A stretch of 64,000 bases of DNA from Loktanella sp. DSM 29012. Its GTDB lineage: Bacteria; Pseudomonadota; Alphaproteobacteria; Rhodobacterales; Rhodobacteraceae. Both the position numbers and the translations under genes were made by a program. Below are positions 29,983 through 38,374 of this stretch, piece by piece. The stretch spans positions 441,501 through 505,500 of the forward strand of contig NZ_FOEJ01000001.1 in NCBI RefSeq assembly GCF_900110705.1. The letters are read 5' to 3'. The first letter of the stretch is position 1, and each line of letters begins with the position of its first letter. A model generated the notes under the pieces. The model saw only the letters and a program-made list of their open reading frames with translations. It was not told the DNA's origin and ran no database searches.

Positions 29983-31409
29983 TCCTGAAATCCGCTGGTC
30001 TGAAATCCCTCACGCTGAAAATGCTGCCGTTTTCGGATGCCGCCAGCGAAGGGTTGCCGCTGGGCCAGTTGCTGCGCCTGTCGCTGTTCCAGATCAGCGT
30101 CGGCATGGCGAGTGTCATGCTGCTGGGGACGTTGAACCGGGTGATGATCGTGGAACTGGGCATCGGGTCGCTGCTGGTCGCGGCGATGATCGCCATTCCC
30201 GTGTTGGTCGCACCGTTCCGCGCGATGGTGGGGTTCAAGTCGGACAACTATCGGTCTGCCATCGGGTGGAAACGCATCCCCTATCTGTGGTTCGGCACCC
30301 TGTGGCAGTTCGGCGGCCTTGCCATCATGCCGATGGCCCTTCTCGTACTGGCCGGCGATCGTGCAATTGATGCGGATTGGGCGGGTTATGTCGGTGCTGG
30401 CCTTGCGTTTCTGCTGACGGGTATCGGGATGCACATGACGCAGACCGCGGGTCTGGCACTGGCCGCCGACCGCGCGGACGAGGAGACACGGCCCAAGGTC
30501 GTAGCGCTGCTTTATGTCATGTTCCTTGTGGGGATGCTGATTTCGGCCGTGATCATCGGTGCGCTCTTGCGGGATTATTCACCGTTGCGCCTGGTACAGG
30601 TCGTGCAGGGCACGGCCGTCGTGACGTTGCTGTTGAACGTGACTGCCCTGTGGAAACAGGAACGCATGTCACCCATGACCCGCGCCGAACGGGCCGCCCC
30701 CAAGCCCACGTTCAAGGAAGCGTGGACGGATCTCACGTCAGGCGGCGACGCAGGGCGTCTGCTGGCCGTCGTGTTCATCGGCACCATGGCGTTCAGCATG
30801 CAGGATGTCTTGTTGGAACCTTACGGCGGTGAAATCCTCGGGCTGTCTGTTTCGTCGACCACGCTGTTGACCGCGGGTTGGGCCACCGGTGCACTGGTGG
30901 CATTTGCTATGGCATCACGCTGGTTGGGCCGTGGTTTGGACCCGATGCGCATGTGCGCGCGGGGCATCCTCGCGGGTCTGGTGGCATTTTGTGCCGTGAT
31001 CTTTTCCGCGCCGATGGACAGCCCGATGCTGTTCTTTGCGGGTGCCGGTCTGATCGGATTTGGTGGCGGATTGTTCGGGGTTGCCACCCTGACGGCCGCC
31101 ATGACGCTGCCGACGCTGGGTGCGTCCGGTCGCGGTTTGGCCCTTGGTGCCTGGGGGGCTGCGCAGGCCACCGGTGCCGGGCTGTCGATATTCATCGGGG
31201 GCGCGATCCGCGACCTTGTTAATCATGCCGCCGGGACCGGCATGCTCTCGCAGGCGCTCGCCACGCCGACCACCGGGTATTCGGTCGTGTATCACACCGA
31301 AATCGCCCTTTTGTTCCTCACCCTTGTCGTTCTTGGCCCGCTGTTCCGCGCCAAGGCGATGACACCCTCGGAAACCGGCAGGCTGCAGCTGTCCGATTTT
31401 CCGACCTGA
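29979..31409 (+). CDS. lhaA: LhaA/PucC-family assembly factor
   Basis: A 476-residue polytopic membrane protein with about 12 hydrophobic segments, of the PucC/LhaA branch of the major facilitator superfamily. Family stretches include GWKRIPYLWFGTLWQFGG, QDVLLEPYGGEILGLSVS and GRGLALGAWGAAQATGAG. It helps light-harvesting complex I assembly, possibly by handling bacteriochlorophyll. The position between bchM and puhA identifies it as LhaA and not PucC. Confidence 0.93.
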   Translation: MILKSAGLKSLTLKMLPFSDAASEGLPLGQLLRLSLFQISVGMASVMLLGTLNRVMIVELGIGSLLVAAMIAIPVLVAPFRAMVGFKSDNYRSAIGWKRIPYLWFGTLWQFGGLAIMPMALLVLAGDRAIDADWAGYVGAGLAFLLTGIGMHMTQTAGLALAADRADEETRPKVVALLYVMFLVGMLISAVIIGALLRDYSPLRLVQVVQGTAVVTLLLNVTALWKQERMSPMTRAERAAPKPTFKEAWTDLTSGGDAGRLLAVVFIGTMAFSMQDVLLEPYGGEILGLSVSSTTLLTAGWATGALVAFAMASRWLGRGLDPMRMCARGILAGLVAFCAVIFSAPMDSPMLFFAGAGLIGFGGGLFGVATLTAAMTLPTLGASGRGLALGAWGAAQATGAGLSIFIGGAIRDLVNHAAGTGMLSQALATPTTGYSVVYHTEIALLFLTLVVLGPLFRAKAMTPSETGRLQLSDFPT

Positions 31410-31425
31410 CCAAAGGACTACCACC

Positions 31426-32202
31426 ATGCTTGGCAACACAATTATTGGAAACGTCGATCTGGCGAGCGTCGCAATCTGGGCCTTCTGGGTCTTTTTCGCG
31501 GGTCTGATTTTCTACATCCAGCGCGAGAACATGCGCGAAGGTTACCCGATGCGGGACGACAGCGATCAGGTCCCCGCCAACGAGAGCCTGTTCCCGCTGC
31601 CTGCGCCGAAAACGTTCCACTTGCGCAATGATCGCGGTACGGTCACCGTTCCCAGCCTGGCGTTCGAAGAGGCGAACCTGCGCACCGATCTGGCCATAGC
31701 GCCATCTTCCAAGGCGACGGGCAGCCCATGGATTCCCACGGGTGATCCGATGGTCGACGGCGTCGGTCCCGCGGCATGGGCACCGCGTCGGGATATTCCC
31801 GAGCTGGACGCCCACGGTCACGCCAAGATCCAGCCGATGTCCACGCTGCCTGATTTCCGCATCTCCTTTGGCAATGACCCGCGCGGTATGCCTGTCGTCG
31901 GTGGCGACAACAAGGTTGCGGGCGTGGTGGTCGACATCTGGGTCGACGTGCCAGAGCAGTTGATCCGCTATCTGGAGGTCGAACTGACCGGCGGCGGTCG
32001 TCGCCTTGTGCAGATGACGATGTGCCGGGTGCACAGCAACCGGATTCGTGTCCGCGCGCTCTATGCGCACAACTGGGACGGCATCCCGACGATCAAGGGG
32101 ACCGATCAGGTCACCCTGCTCGAGGAAGAAAAGATCATGGCCTACATCGCGGGCGGCACGCTCTACGCGACCGAACGTCGGACAGAAAACGTCCTGCCGT
32201 AA
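31426..32202 (+). CDS. puhA: Photosynthetic reaction centre subunit H
   Basis: A 258-residue protein with one N-terminal membrane helix (AIWAFWVFFAGLIFYIQREN) and a cytoplasmic beta-rich domain (FRISFGNDPRGMPVVGGDNK). It caps the L and M subunits and tunes proton uptake to the secondary quinone. The L and M genes (pufLM) are not in this window. A perfect eight-base-pair hairpin follows before puhB. Confidence 0.98.
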   Translation: MLGNTIIGNVDLASVAIWAFWVFFAGLIFYIQRENMREGYPMRDDSDQVPANESLFPLPAPKTFHLRNDRGTVTVPSLAFEEANLRTDLAIAPSSKATGSPWIPTGDPMVDGVGPAAWAPRRDIPELDAHGHAKIQPMSTLPDFRISFGNDPRGMPVVGGDNKVAGVVVDIWVDVPEQLIRYLEVELTGGGRRLVQMTMCRVHSNRIRVRALYAHNWDGIPTIKGTDQVTLLEEEKIMAYIAGGTLYATERRTENVLP

Positions 32203-32210
32203 CGACGACC

Positions 32211-32233
32211 GGCCCCGCCTCGCCAGCGGGGCC
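32211..32233 (+). other. Intercistronic hairpin puhA-puhB
   Basis: GGCCCCGC (32211-32218), loop CTCGCCA and GCGGGGCC (32226-32233) form a perfect eight-base-pair stem with no U-run. This fits a transcript-stabilising or processing element instead of a terminator, because the operon continues. The same loop sequence recurs after puhC. Confidence 0.65.
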
Positions 32234-32256
32234 GCACTAACCACAGGGAACACGAC

Positions 32257-32892
32257 ATGCAACATGACGATTTCAAATTCGAACCGATCCGGGGCCTGCC
32301 AGAGGCGCTGCCCAAGGATGAAGTGATCCTGTGGCAGGGACGGCCGTTGGCCCGCCGTCTGGCGGTCGAGGCGTTCAAGGTTAAATGGATCATGGGTTAT
32401 TTCGTGGCGCTTGCCGTCTGGCGCACCACGGTGTCCACGACCGAGGTGCCACTGGGATCAGCGATCCTTTATGGGTCGCCATTCATCATCCTTGGGCTTG
32501 TGGTCTGCGCGATCCTCTATGGCCTGGCCTGGGTCCAGAGCCGCGCCACCGTTTACACACTGACGAACAAGCGTGTTGCCATGCGGATCGGGGCGGCGCT
32601 GACCATGACCCTGAACCTGCCCTATGTCGAAATCGAGGGCGCGGAGCTGGACAAGCGCCGCAAGGGGGCTGGCACACTGACGTTCCTTTTGCCCGCCGAT
32701 ACGCGGCTGTCCTACCTGATGACCTGGCCGCATGTGCGGCCCGGACGCATCACGCGTGTTCAGCCGGCTTTGCGCTGCATCAAAGACGCCGAAACGGTCG
32801 CCGGTATATTTGTCGAAGCAGCGCAGACGCGATTGAGCCAGCCAACCGTCGCGCGCACGACGGGCGACCTGTCTGCAATGGCGGCGGAGTGA
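32257..32892 (+). CDS. puhB: Photosynthetic complex assembly protein PuhB
   Basis: A 211-residue protein with two or three hydrophobic segments (about residues 43-95) and a PH-like domain stretch (VYTLTNKRVAMRIGAALTM). It begins HDDFKFEPIRGLPEALPKDE, matching PuhB, which assists reaction centre assembly. It lies between puhA and puhC in the standard order. Confidence 0.95.
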   Translation: MQHDDFKFEPIRGLPEALPKDEVILWQGRPLARRLAVEAFKVKWIMGYFVALAVWRTTVSTTEVPLGSAILYGSPFIILGLVVCAILYGLAWVQSRATVYTLTNKRVAMRIGAALTMTLNLPYVEIEGAELDKRRKGAGTLTFLLPADTRLSYLMTWPHVRPGRITRVQPALRCIKDAETVAGIFVEAAQTRLSQPTVARTTGDLSAMAAE

Positions 32893-32895
32893 ATT

Positions 32896-33351
32896 ATGAC
32901 TGAATCAACCTTCAAGGCACCGACTGATGTCGAAATGGTGCCGCGTCTGCTTGTTGTTGCGATGTTCGGCCTGATGCTGATCACGCTGTCGATCGCGTTT
33001 TTCGCGCGGACAACGGATGCGCCGCTGGTCGGCGTCGTGCCGGCCTCGCCCATCGTGCAAAGCGTCGATGTCGCGCTGATTGGCGACCGCAACGGTGCCT
33101 ACAGCGTGATCGGCGCGGACGGCACCGTTCTGGCGGTTTCGGACCGCGACAAGGCCGGTTTCATCGGTGTGATCGGCCGCGTCGTCGCCCGCAAGCGTGA
33201 TACCACGGGCCTGCCGCTGGATGCGCCGGTTCAGGTCGTGCGCCGCGCCGACGGTATCGTCGCGATCATCGACCCACTGACGCAGATGGACGTCCCCCTG
33301 ATGGGGTACGGCCAAGACAACGTGGCGGCCTTTGCCAGGCTGCTGGACTGA
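32896..33351 (+). CDS. puhC: Photosynthetic complex assembly protein PuhC
   Basis: A 151-residue protein with one N-terminal membrane helix (LLVVAMFGLMLITLSIAFFA) and a periplasmic domain. PuhC is needed for normal reaction centre and light-harvesting 1 levels in Rhodobacter. Position and topology support the assignment; the sequence itself is poorly conserved. Confidence 0.9.
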   Translation: MTESTFKAPTDVEMVPRLLVVAMFGLMLITLSIAFFARTTDAPLVGVVPASPIVQSVDVALIGDRNGAYSVIGADGTVLAVSDRDKAGFIGVIGRVVARKRDTTGLPLDAPVQVVRRADGIVAIIDPLTQMDVPLMGYGQDNVAAFARLLD

Positions 33352-33363
33352 AACCAATGCCCC

Positions 33364-33378
33364 CGGCCTCGCCAGCCG
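33364..33378 (+). other. Intercistronic hairpin after puhC
   Basis: CGGC, loop CTCGCCA, GCCG. The stem is short, but the seven-base loop is identical to the hairpin after puhA (32219-32225). It lies between puhC and the small gene at 33407. Confidence 0.4.
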
Positions 33379-33406
33379 AACGGGTCAGATGTGAAAGGGA
33401 ACACAC

Positions 33407-33703
33407 ATGGGATGGATAACGAAGGAAACAGAGACAGCACCTTGCACGGTGACGATCTCTCATCGGTTCGAAGAACTGAGCGCGCACGTGCGTTTCGACA
33501 ACGGCACCACGGTCAACCCCGGTGACACCGTGCAGGTGCAAGGGCCCGAGATCCTCGCGGCCTTTGGCGAGTTGGTCGAGGAAAAGCGCACCGCGGTCAT
33601 CACCCGCGCGAGCAAGCTGGAACAACTGTGGACCCGCGCAACGGGCGATTTCGAATTTATGGAGCTGTGCGAATTCAGCTTCTCCGAGGAGGTTCTGTCA
33701 TGA
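33407..33703 (+). CDS. Conserved small protein between puhC and acsF
   Basis: A 98-residue soluble protein with no recognised domain (MGWITKETETAPCTVTISHR at the start, FEFMELCEFSFSEEVLS at the end). A small gene at this spot is common in Rhodobacterales photosynthesis clusters, so a role linked to AcsF or reaction-centre assembly is plausible but unproven. Its stop overlaps acsF by ATGA. AAAGGGA precedes ATG 33407. Confidence 0.8.
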   Translation: MGWITKETETAPCTVTISHRFEELSAHVRFDNGTTVNPGDTVQVQGPEILAAFGELVEEKRTAVITRASKLEQLWTRATGDFEFMELCEFSFSEEVLS

Positions 33704-34818
33704 ACATGCACTCATCCGACGCGACCACGGCCGAAGAAGCCATTGCCGCCCAAGAGGCGCTGCCGCCTCTGACAAACGAGGACGCGACCCGCGTCGCCAT
33801 GCAGAACACGCTGCTGACCCCGCGTTTCTACACCACCGATTTCGACGAGATGGACGCGATCGACGTGACACCTGTGCGAGCCGAATGGGACGTTCTGATC
33901 GCGCAGATGAAAGCAGACCCCAACAAGGGCCATTTCAAGAAAACAGCCGATTGGGATACCGTCGATTGGGACGGGATGGAGCCCAAGCTGAAGGCCGAAT
34001 TCATCGACTTTCTGATCTCGAGCTGCACGGCCGAATTCTCGGGCTGTGTGCTGTACAAGGAAATGAAACGGCGCGGGTCCAACGAGGACATCACGACCCT
34101 GTTTCAACTGATGGCACGGGACGAGGCGCGGCACGCGGGGTTCATCAACGACGCCCTGCGCGAGGCCGGCATCGCGGTGAACCTCGGGTTTCTGACCCAG
34201 TCCAAGAAATACACCTATTTCCGGCCCAAGTTCATCTACTACGCCACCTATCTGAGCGAGAAGATCGGCTACGCCCGCTACATCACGATTTTCCGCCACC
34301 TCGAGGCGCATCCCGAAAAGCGGTTTCACCCGATTTTCAAGTGGTTCCGCGAATGGTGCAATGACGAGTTTTCGCATGGCGAGGCCTTTGCCCTGCTGAT
34401 GAAGACCGATCCTGCGCTGACGGAAAGCCGCGTGAACAAGATGTGGATCAAGTTTTTCCTGACGGCTGTGTTTGCGACCATGTGGGTGCGCGATCACCAG
34501 CGCCCGGAATTCCACAAGGCGCTGGGCGTCGATCCGGCGTGGTATGGCCAGGAGGTATTCCGCAAAACCTCCGAAATCACCCGCCAGGTCTTTCCGATGA
34601 CGCTGGATATCGATCATCCGCGCTGGCAACCGACCCTGAACCGCATTCAGGACGCAAACGTCCGGATTGCGGCAGGGGAACGCCAGGGCGGCATGGCTGG
34701 CAAGCTGAAGGCGCTGGGCGGTCGGATCAAGGCGGGGGCAAATTTTGTCGCGCTGTTGACGATTCCGGTGCAGAAAAACGCGGTGCCTGACAGCCCGCGT
34801 CTGGAACCGGTCTATTGA
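33700..34818 (+). CDS. acsF: Oxygen-dependent Mg-protoporphyrin monomethyl ester cyclase
   Basis: A 372-residue di-iron oxidase that forms ring E with molecular oxygen. The carboxylate motifs MARDEARHAGF and EWCNDEFSHGEAF supply the iron ligands. Its presence shows that pigment can be made aerobically; the anaerobic cyclase bchE is not in the window. GAGGAGG lies upstream of ATG 33700. Confidence 0.97.
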   Translation: MNMHSSDATTAEEAIAAQEALPPLTNEDATRVAMQNTLLTPRFYTTDFDEMDAIDVTPVRAEWDVLIAQMKADPNKGHFKKTADWDTVDWDGMEPKLKAEFIDFLISSCTAEFSGCVLYKEMKRRGSNEDITTLFQLMARDEARHAGFINDALREAGIAVNLGFLTQSKKYTYFRPKFIYYATYLSEKIGYARYITIFRHLEAHPEKRFHPIFKWFREWCNDEFSHGEAFALLMKTDPALTESRVNKMWIKFFLTAVFATMWVRDHQRPEFHKALGVDPAWYGQEVFRKTSEITRQVFPMTLDIDHPRWQPTLNRIQDANVRIAAGERQGGMAGKLKALGGRIKAGANFVALLTIPVQKNAVPDSPRLEPVY

Positions 34819-34844
34819 GCGTGACCGCACATAGGGGCGCTGGT

Positions 34845-34866
34845 CCGAATTTTCGCGAAAATTCGG
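34845..34866. other. Perfect 22-base palindrome between acsF and puhE
   Basis: The half-site CCGAATTTTCG is followed directly by its exact complement, so all 22 bases are symmetric. It lies in the 61-base gap before puhE. It could be a hairpin in RNA or a protein-binding site in DNA. Confidence 0.75.
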
Positions 34867-34879
34867 GGGGCGCCTGGTC

Positions 34880-35680
34880 ATGACCGGACCGATCTGGCTT
34901 TCCGTCGGGCTGGCCGTGTTTCTCTGGTGGTTTTTCACCGGGGCAATTCTGCTGGTCGTGCGGTTGTCGGATCGTCTTGGCGGGCGCGCACCGCTGTGGG
35001 CCACGCTCGCGGGCCTGCCTCTTTTGGGCGGCGGGGCACTGCTTGTGTCGTTGTCGCTGGACGATCCATCGGTGACGGGGATCTACGCAGGTTTTCTAGG
35101 AGCCTTGGCGATCTGGGGCTGGGTCGAACTGGCGTTTCTGACCGGTGTCATCAGCGGTTGGCAGCGTGACGATTGCCCGCCGGGGCTGGCGGGATGGGCG
35201 CGGTTCCAACGGGCATTCGCCACGGTCGGATATCACGAATTGGCGCTGGCCACGGGTGCGCTGACGTTGACGCTGGTCAGCACGGGTGCTGCAAATCAGC
35301 TGGCACTGGCCACATACCTCATTTTGTTTCTGGCGCGCATCACAGCCAAGCTGAACCTGTTTCTGGGCGTACCCCGGATCAACTCGGATTTCGTGCCCGT
35401 CCCGCTGACCCACCTGAAAACCTATTTCCGCCGGGGCCCAGTCACATGGATGTTCCCGCTGGCGATCACCATTTTGACGGCCTTGCTGGCCGTCTGCACG
35501 GAACGACTGTGGGGGGCGCAGACCTATGCCACAACCACCGGATATGCGCTGCTGACCGCTCTTGCGGCGCTGGCACTGATTGAACACTGGCTGATGGTCA
35601 TTCCATTGCCTGATGCAAAACTCTGGGCGTGGATGCTGCCCAGCAAGACCAAGACCGAAGGGGACGAAAATGGACTTTGA
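34880..35680 (+). CDS. puhE: Photosynthetic complex assembly protein PuhE
   Basis: A 266-residue membrane protein with about seven hydrophobic segments ([20 protein letters not shown] near the start). It matches the PuhE family (DUF3623), which negatively modulates bacteriochlorophyll production in Rhodobacter capsulatus. It overlaps hemA by 11 bases. Confidence 0.92.
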   Translation: MTGPIWLSVGLAVFLWWFFTGAILLVVRLSDRLGGRAPLWATLAGLPLLGGGALLVSLSLDDPSVTGIYAGFLGALAIWGWVELAFLTGVISGWQRDDCPPGLAGWARFQRAFATVGYHELALATGALTLTLVSTGAANQLALATYLILFLARITAKLNLFLGVPRINSDFVPVPLTHLKTYFRRGPVTWMFPLAITILTALLAVCTERLWGAQTYATTTGYALLTALAALALIEHWLMVIPLPDAKLWAWMLPSKTKTEGDENGL

Positions 35681-36884
35681 CGCGCTATTCAACGCGCAGC
35701 TGGATCAGCTGAAGCAGGACGGAAACTATCGGTATTTCGCCGATCTGGAACGCGCCTGTGGCAAATTCCCCAAGGCCGCCAGCCATTTCGAGGATGGCAA
35801 GCGCGACGTGACGGTGTGGTGTTCCAACGACTATCTCGGCATGGGGCAGCACCCCAAGGTCGTGGATGCCATGTGCGAGGCCGTGCGCCGGACCGGAACC
35901 GGTGCCGGTGGAACACGCAACATTTCCGGCACCAACCACGACCACCTGCTGCTGGAGGCCGAACTGGCCGACCTGCATGGCAAGGAAGCGGCGCTTTTGT
36001 TCACCTCGGGCTACGTGTCGAACTGGGCCGCGCTATCGACGCTGGGCAGCCGCCTCAAGGATTGCGTCATCTTGTCGGACGCCGGCAACCACGCCAGCAT
36101 GATCGAGGGCATCCGCCATTCCCGCGCGACCAAGGTGATCTGGAAACACAACGACGTGGCCGACCTCGAGGCAAAGCTGGCCGCCCTGCCTGCTGATGTG
36201 CCCAAGATCGTCGCGTTCGAATCGGTCTATTCGATGGACGGTGATATCGCCCCGATCGAGGCGATCGTTGACGTGGCCGAAAAATACGGTGCCATGACCT
36301 ATCTAGACGAGGTGCATGGCGTGGGACTTTATGGTGCACGCGGCGGCGGTGTCAGCGAACGTGACGGCGTTGCTGATCGGATCACGCTGATCGAGGGCAC
36401 GCTGGGCAAGGCGTTCGGCGTCGTCGGTGGCTACATCACAGGGTCTGCCGCGATGTGTGATTTCATCCGCAGTTTCGCCTCTGGCTTCATTTTCACGACG
36501 GCCTTGCCACCTGCGGTGGCTGCGGCGGCCCGCGCGTCCATCGTGCATCTGAAAAATTCGGATGCGGAACGCTTGCAGCAACGCCGCCAGGTTGCACGCC
36601 TGCGTGCGGAGCTGGACAAAGCGGGCATTCCCCATTTGGAAAACGACAGCCATATCGTGCCCGTGATGATCAAGGACCCGGTCAAATGCCGGATGTTGGC
36701 GGATTATCTGATGACGGAATGGAATATTTACGTCCAACCCATCAATTATCCCACTGTGCCCAAGGGGACAGAGCGTCTGCGTTTCACCCCGTCGCCCCTG
36801 CACACCGATGAGGACATCGAACATTTGATGATGGCGCTGCGGACCTTGTGGCGGCAATGTGCGATGTCACGGGCCGTTGCGTGA
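35670..36884 (+). CDS. hemA: 5-aminolevulinate synthase
   Basis: A 404-residue PLP enzyme that condenses glycine and succinyl-CoA, the first step of tetrapyrrole synthesis in alphaproteobacteria. [29 protein letters not shown], the [10 protein letters not shown] aspartate and the PLP lysine in EGTLGKAFG are all present. AAGGGG precedes ATG 35670. Placement in the photosynthesis operon ties precursor supply to pigment demand. Confidence 0.98.
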   Translation: MDFDALFNAQLDQLKQDGNYRYFADLERACGKFPKAASHFEDGKRDVTVWCSNDYLGMGQHPKVVDAMCEAVRRTGTGAGGTRNISGTNHDHLLLEAELADLHGKEAALLFTSGYVSNWAALSTLGSRLKDCVILSDAGNHASMIEGIRHSRATKVIWKHNDVADLEAKLAALPADVPKIVAFESVYSMDGDIAPIEAIVDVAEKYGAMTYLDEVHGVGLYGARGGGVSERDGVADRITLIEGTLGKAFGVVGGYITGSAAMCDFIRSFASGFIFTTALPPAVAAAARASIVHLKNSDAERLQQRRQVARLRAELDKAGIPHLENDSHIVPVMIKDPVKCRMLADYLMTEWNIYVQPINYPTVPKGTERLRFTPSPLHTDEDIEHLMMALRTLWRQCAMSRAVA

Positions 36885-36983
36885 TTCCGCCACAGGTGTG
36901 AATGGGTTCTGGACGGCACCAAAGAAGACGCTAGGTTCAAAAGACAGAATATGGGCATCCGCCCTTTCGATAGGAGGACTACA

Positions 36984-37475
36984 ATGAAGACGTTCGCAAT
37001 CGCAGCCGCGCTGACGGTACTTGCAGCACCCGCATTCGCCCAGAGCGAAGCCACTGCATTTCAGGGCGACGCTGCATCCGGCGAAGAGCAATTCAACCGC
37101 CAGTGCGTCGCATGCCACGTCGTGCAGGATCCCGAAACGGACGAAGTTCTGGCAGGCCGCAATGCACAGGTCGGACCGAACCTCTATGGAGTGGCTGGCC
37201 GTACCATGGGCACCGTCGAGGATTTCGCCTACAGCGATTCGCTGATCGAAATGGGCGAGGCAGGCCGGGTCTGGACCGAAGAGGCATTCGTCGGCTACGT
37301 GCAGGATCCGACCGGCTGGCTGCGTGAAGAGCTCGACAATCGTCGTGCACGTGGCAAGATGGCCTACCAGGTCCGCCAAGAGGAAGAGGCCTATGACCTC
37401 TATGCCTTCCTTGCGACCTTTGGCGATCAAGAAGCACAGGCCGCAGCACTCGAGGCCGCAGCCGAAGACAGCTGA
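36984..37475 (+). CDS. cycA: Periplasmic cytochrome c (c2/c551 type)
   Basis: A 163-residue protein with a signal peptide (1-20, ending AFAQ) and one haem site C41-VAC-H45. A Met in ARGKMAYQ is the likely axial ligand. It resembles the cytochrome c551/c2 encoded beside hemA in Roseobacter clusters and probably re-reduces the reaction centre. The C terminus is rich in Ala and Glu. AGGAGG lies upstream, and a strong terminator follows. Confidence 0.9.
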   Translation: MKTFAIAAALTVLAAPAFAQSEATAFQGDAASGEEQFNRQCVACHVVQDPETDEVLAGRNAQVGPNLYGVAGRTMGTVEDFAYSDSLIEMGEAGRVWTEEAFVGYVQDPTGWLREELDNRRARGKMAYQVRQEEEAYDLYAFLATFGDQEAQAAALEAAAEDS

Positions 37476-37496
37476 TCGTTAGCGACAGATTTTGAA

Positions 37497-37530
37497 ATGG
37501 CCGCTGCACTGATGTGCAGCGGCCATTTTT
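37497..37530. terminator. Rho-independent terminator after cycA
   Basis: ATGGCCGCTGCAC (37497-37509), loop TGAT and GTGCAGCGGCCAT (37514-37526) form a perfect 13-base-pair stem followed by a T-run. The A-rich left flank lets it act on both strands, ending the bchF-cycA transcript and possibly the bchO transcript. Confidence 0.92.
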
Positions 37531-38374
37531 ATTGGAATATGACCCTGATGATGCGGGCGATGGAATCGGGGTCTTCTTCGTGTGCCAGATGGCCAAGCGG
37601 GCCCAGACTGCGGGTTTCGGCCTGAGGCATACGTGCAGACGCACGCAAACTGACGGATGGTGGCACCGCCGGATCGTTGTCACCGATCAGCAGCAGCACG
37701 GGTATATCTACTTTTGGCAATGCCTGCGACAGTGTCTCCAGGTTCCATTGGGCCATCTGCGCCAGCGTCCCGCTGACATGATCCGTGTCCGATGCCAGCG
37801 CAAGATACAGCCTTTGCCCTTCTGGCCCGATCTGTGATCCGGTGCCTTCCAGCAGGCGGCGCACACGGCCCTCGGTCGTTGTCGCGGCAAAGAGCGGGGC
37901 AGTGAACGGGGCGGCGGCCAGCGCCTTGGCCAGCACTGGAAACAGCCAGCCAGCGACCCCGTCAAAGGTCTGAAGGGCAGCATTGATCCCCAGGACTCCA
38001 CGCGCTGGGCGCATCCCGTTCAGCACCAGTTGCAGCGCGATCGGGACCCCGGCAGAGTGTCCCACCAGCAAGTCAGGGGTCCAGCCTTCCTGCGCACAGA
38101 GTGCCGCGAGGTCGGTTGCCGTGTCTGTCACGCTGGACCGGTCGCGCGCGCCGGTGCTGAAACCCTGTCCGGGCATGTCGATTGCGACAACGTGAAAATC
38201 CTCAGCCAGCAGTGGGAACATGCCGCGCCAGCTTTGCGTGGCACCGCCTGACCCGTGCAGCAGTAGAACCGTCGGGCCGGTGCCGGCCTCTTGGACGTGC
38301 CAGCGATGTGGGCCGCTGACAATGCGGCGCGACACGTCGGCCATCGGCCAGTTGGGGGGCGGTGGCCAGCGCAT
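37529..38374 (-). CDS. bchO: Alpha/beta hydrolase BchO
   Basis: A 281-residue alpha/beta-fold hydrolase with oxyanion HGSGG, nucleophile Ser in GHSAG, Asp in IGDNDP and His in LGHLAHEED. BchO is encoded with the Mg-chelatase genes throughout purple bacteria, but its reaction is not settled. The start overlaps the bchD stop by ATGA. Confidence 0.92.
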   Translation of the reverse strand: MRWPPPPNWPMADVSRRIVSGPHRWHVQEAGTGPTVLLLHGSGGATQSWRGMFPLLAEDFHVVAIDMPGQGFSTGARDRSSVTDTATDLAALCAQEGWTPDLLVGHSAGVPIALQLVLNGMRPARGVLGINAALQTFDGVAGWLFPVLAKALAAAPFTAPLFAATTTEGRVRRLLEGTGSQIGPEGQRLYLALASDTDHVSGTLAQMAQWNLETLSQALPKVDIPVLLLIGDNDPAVPPSVSLRASARMPQAETRSLGPLGHLAHEEDPDSIARIIRVIFQ

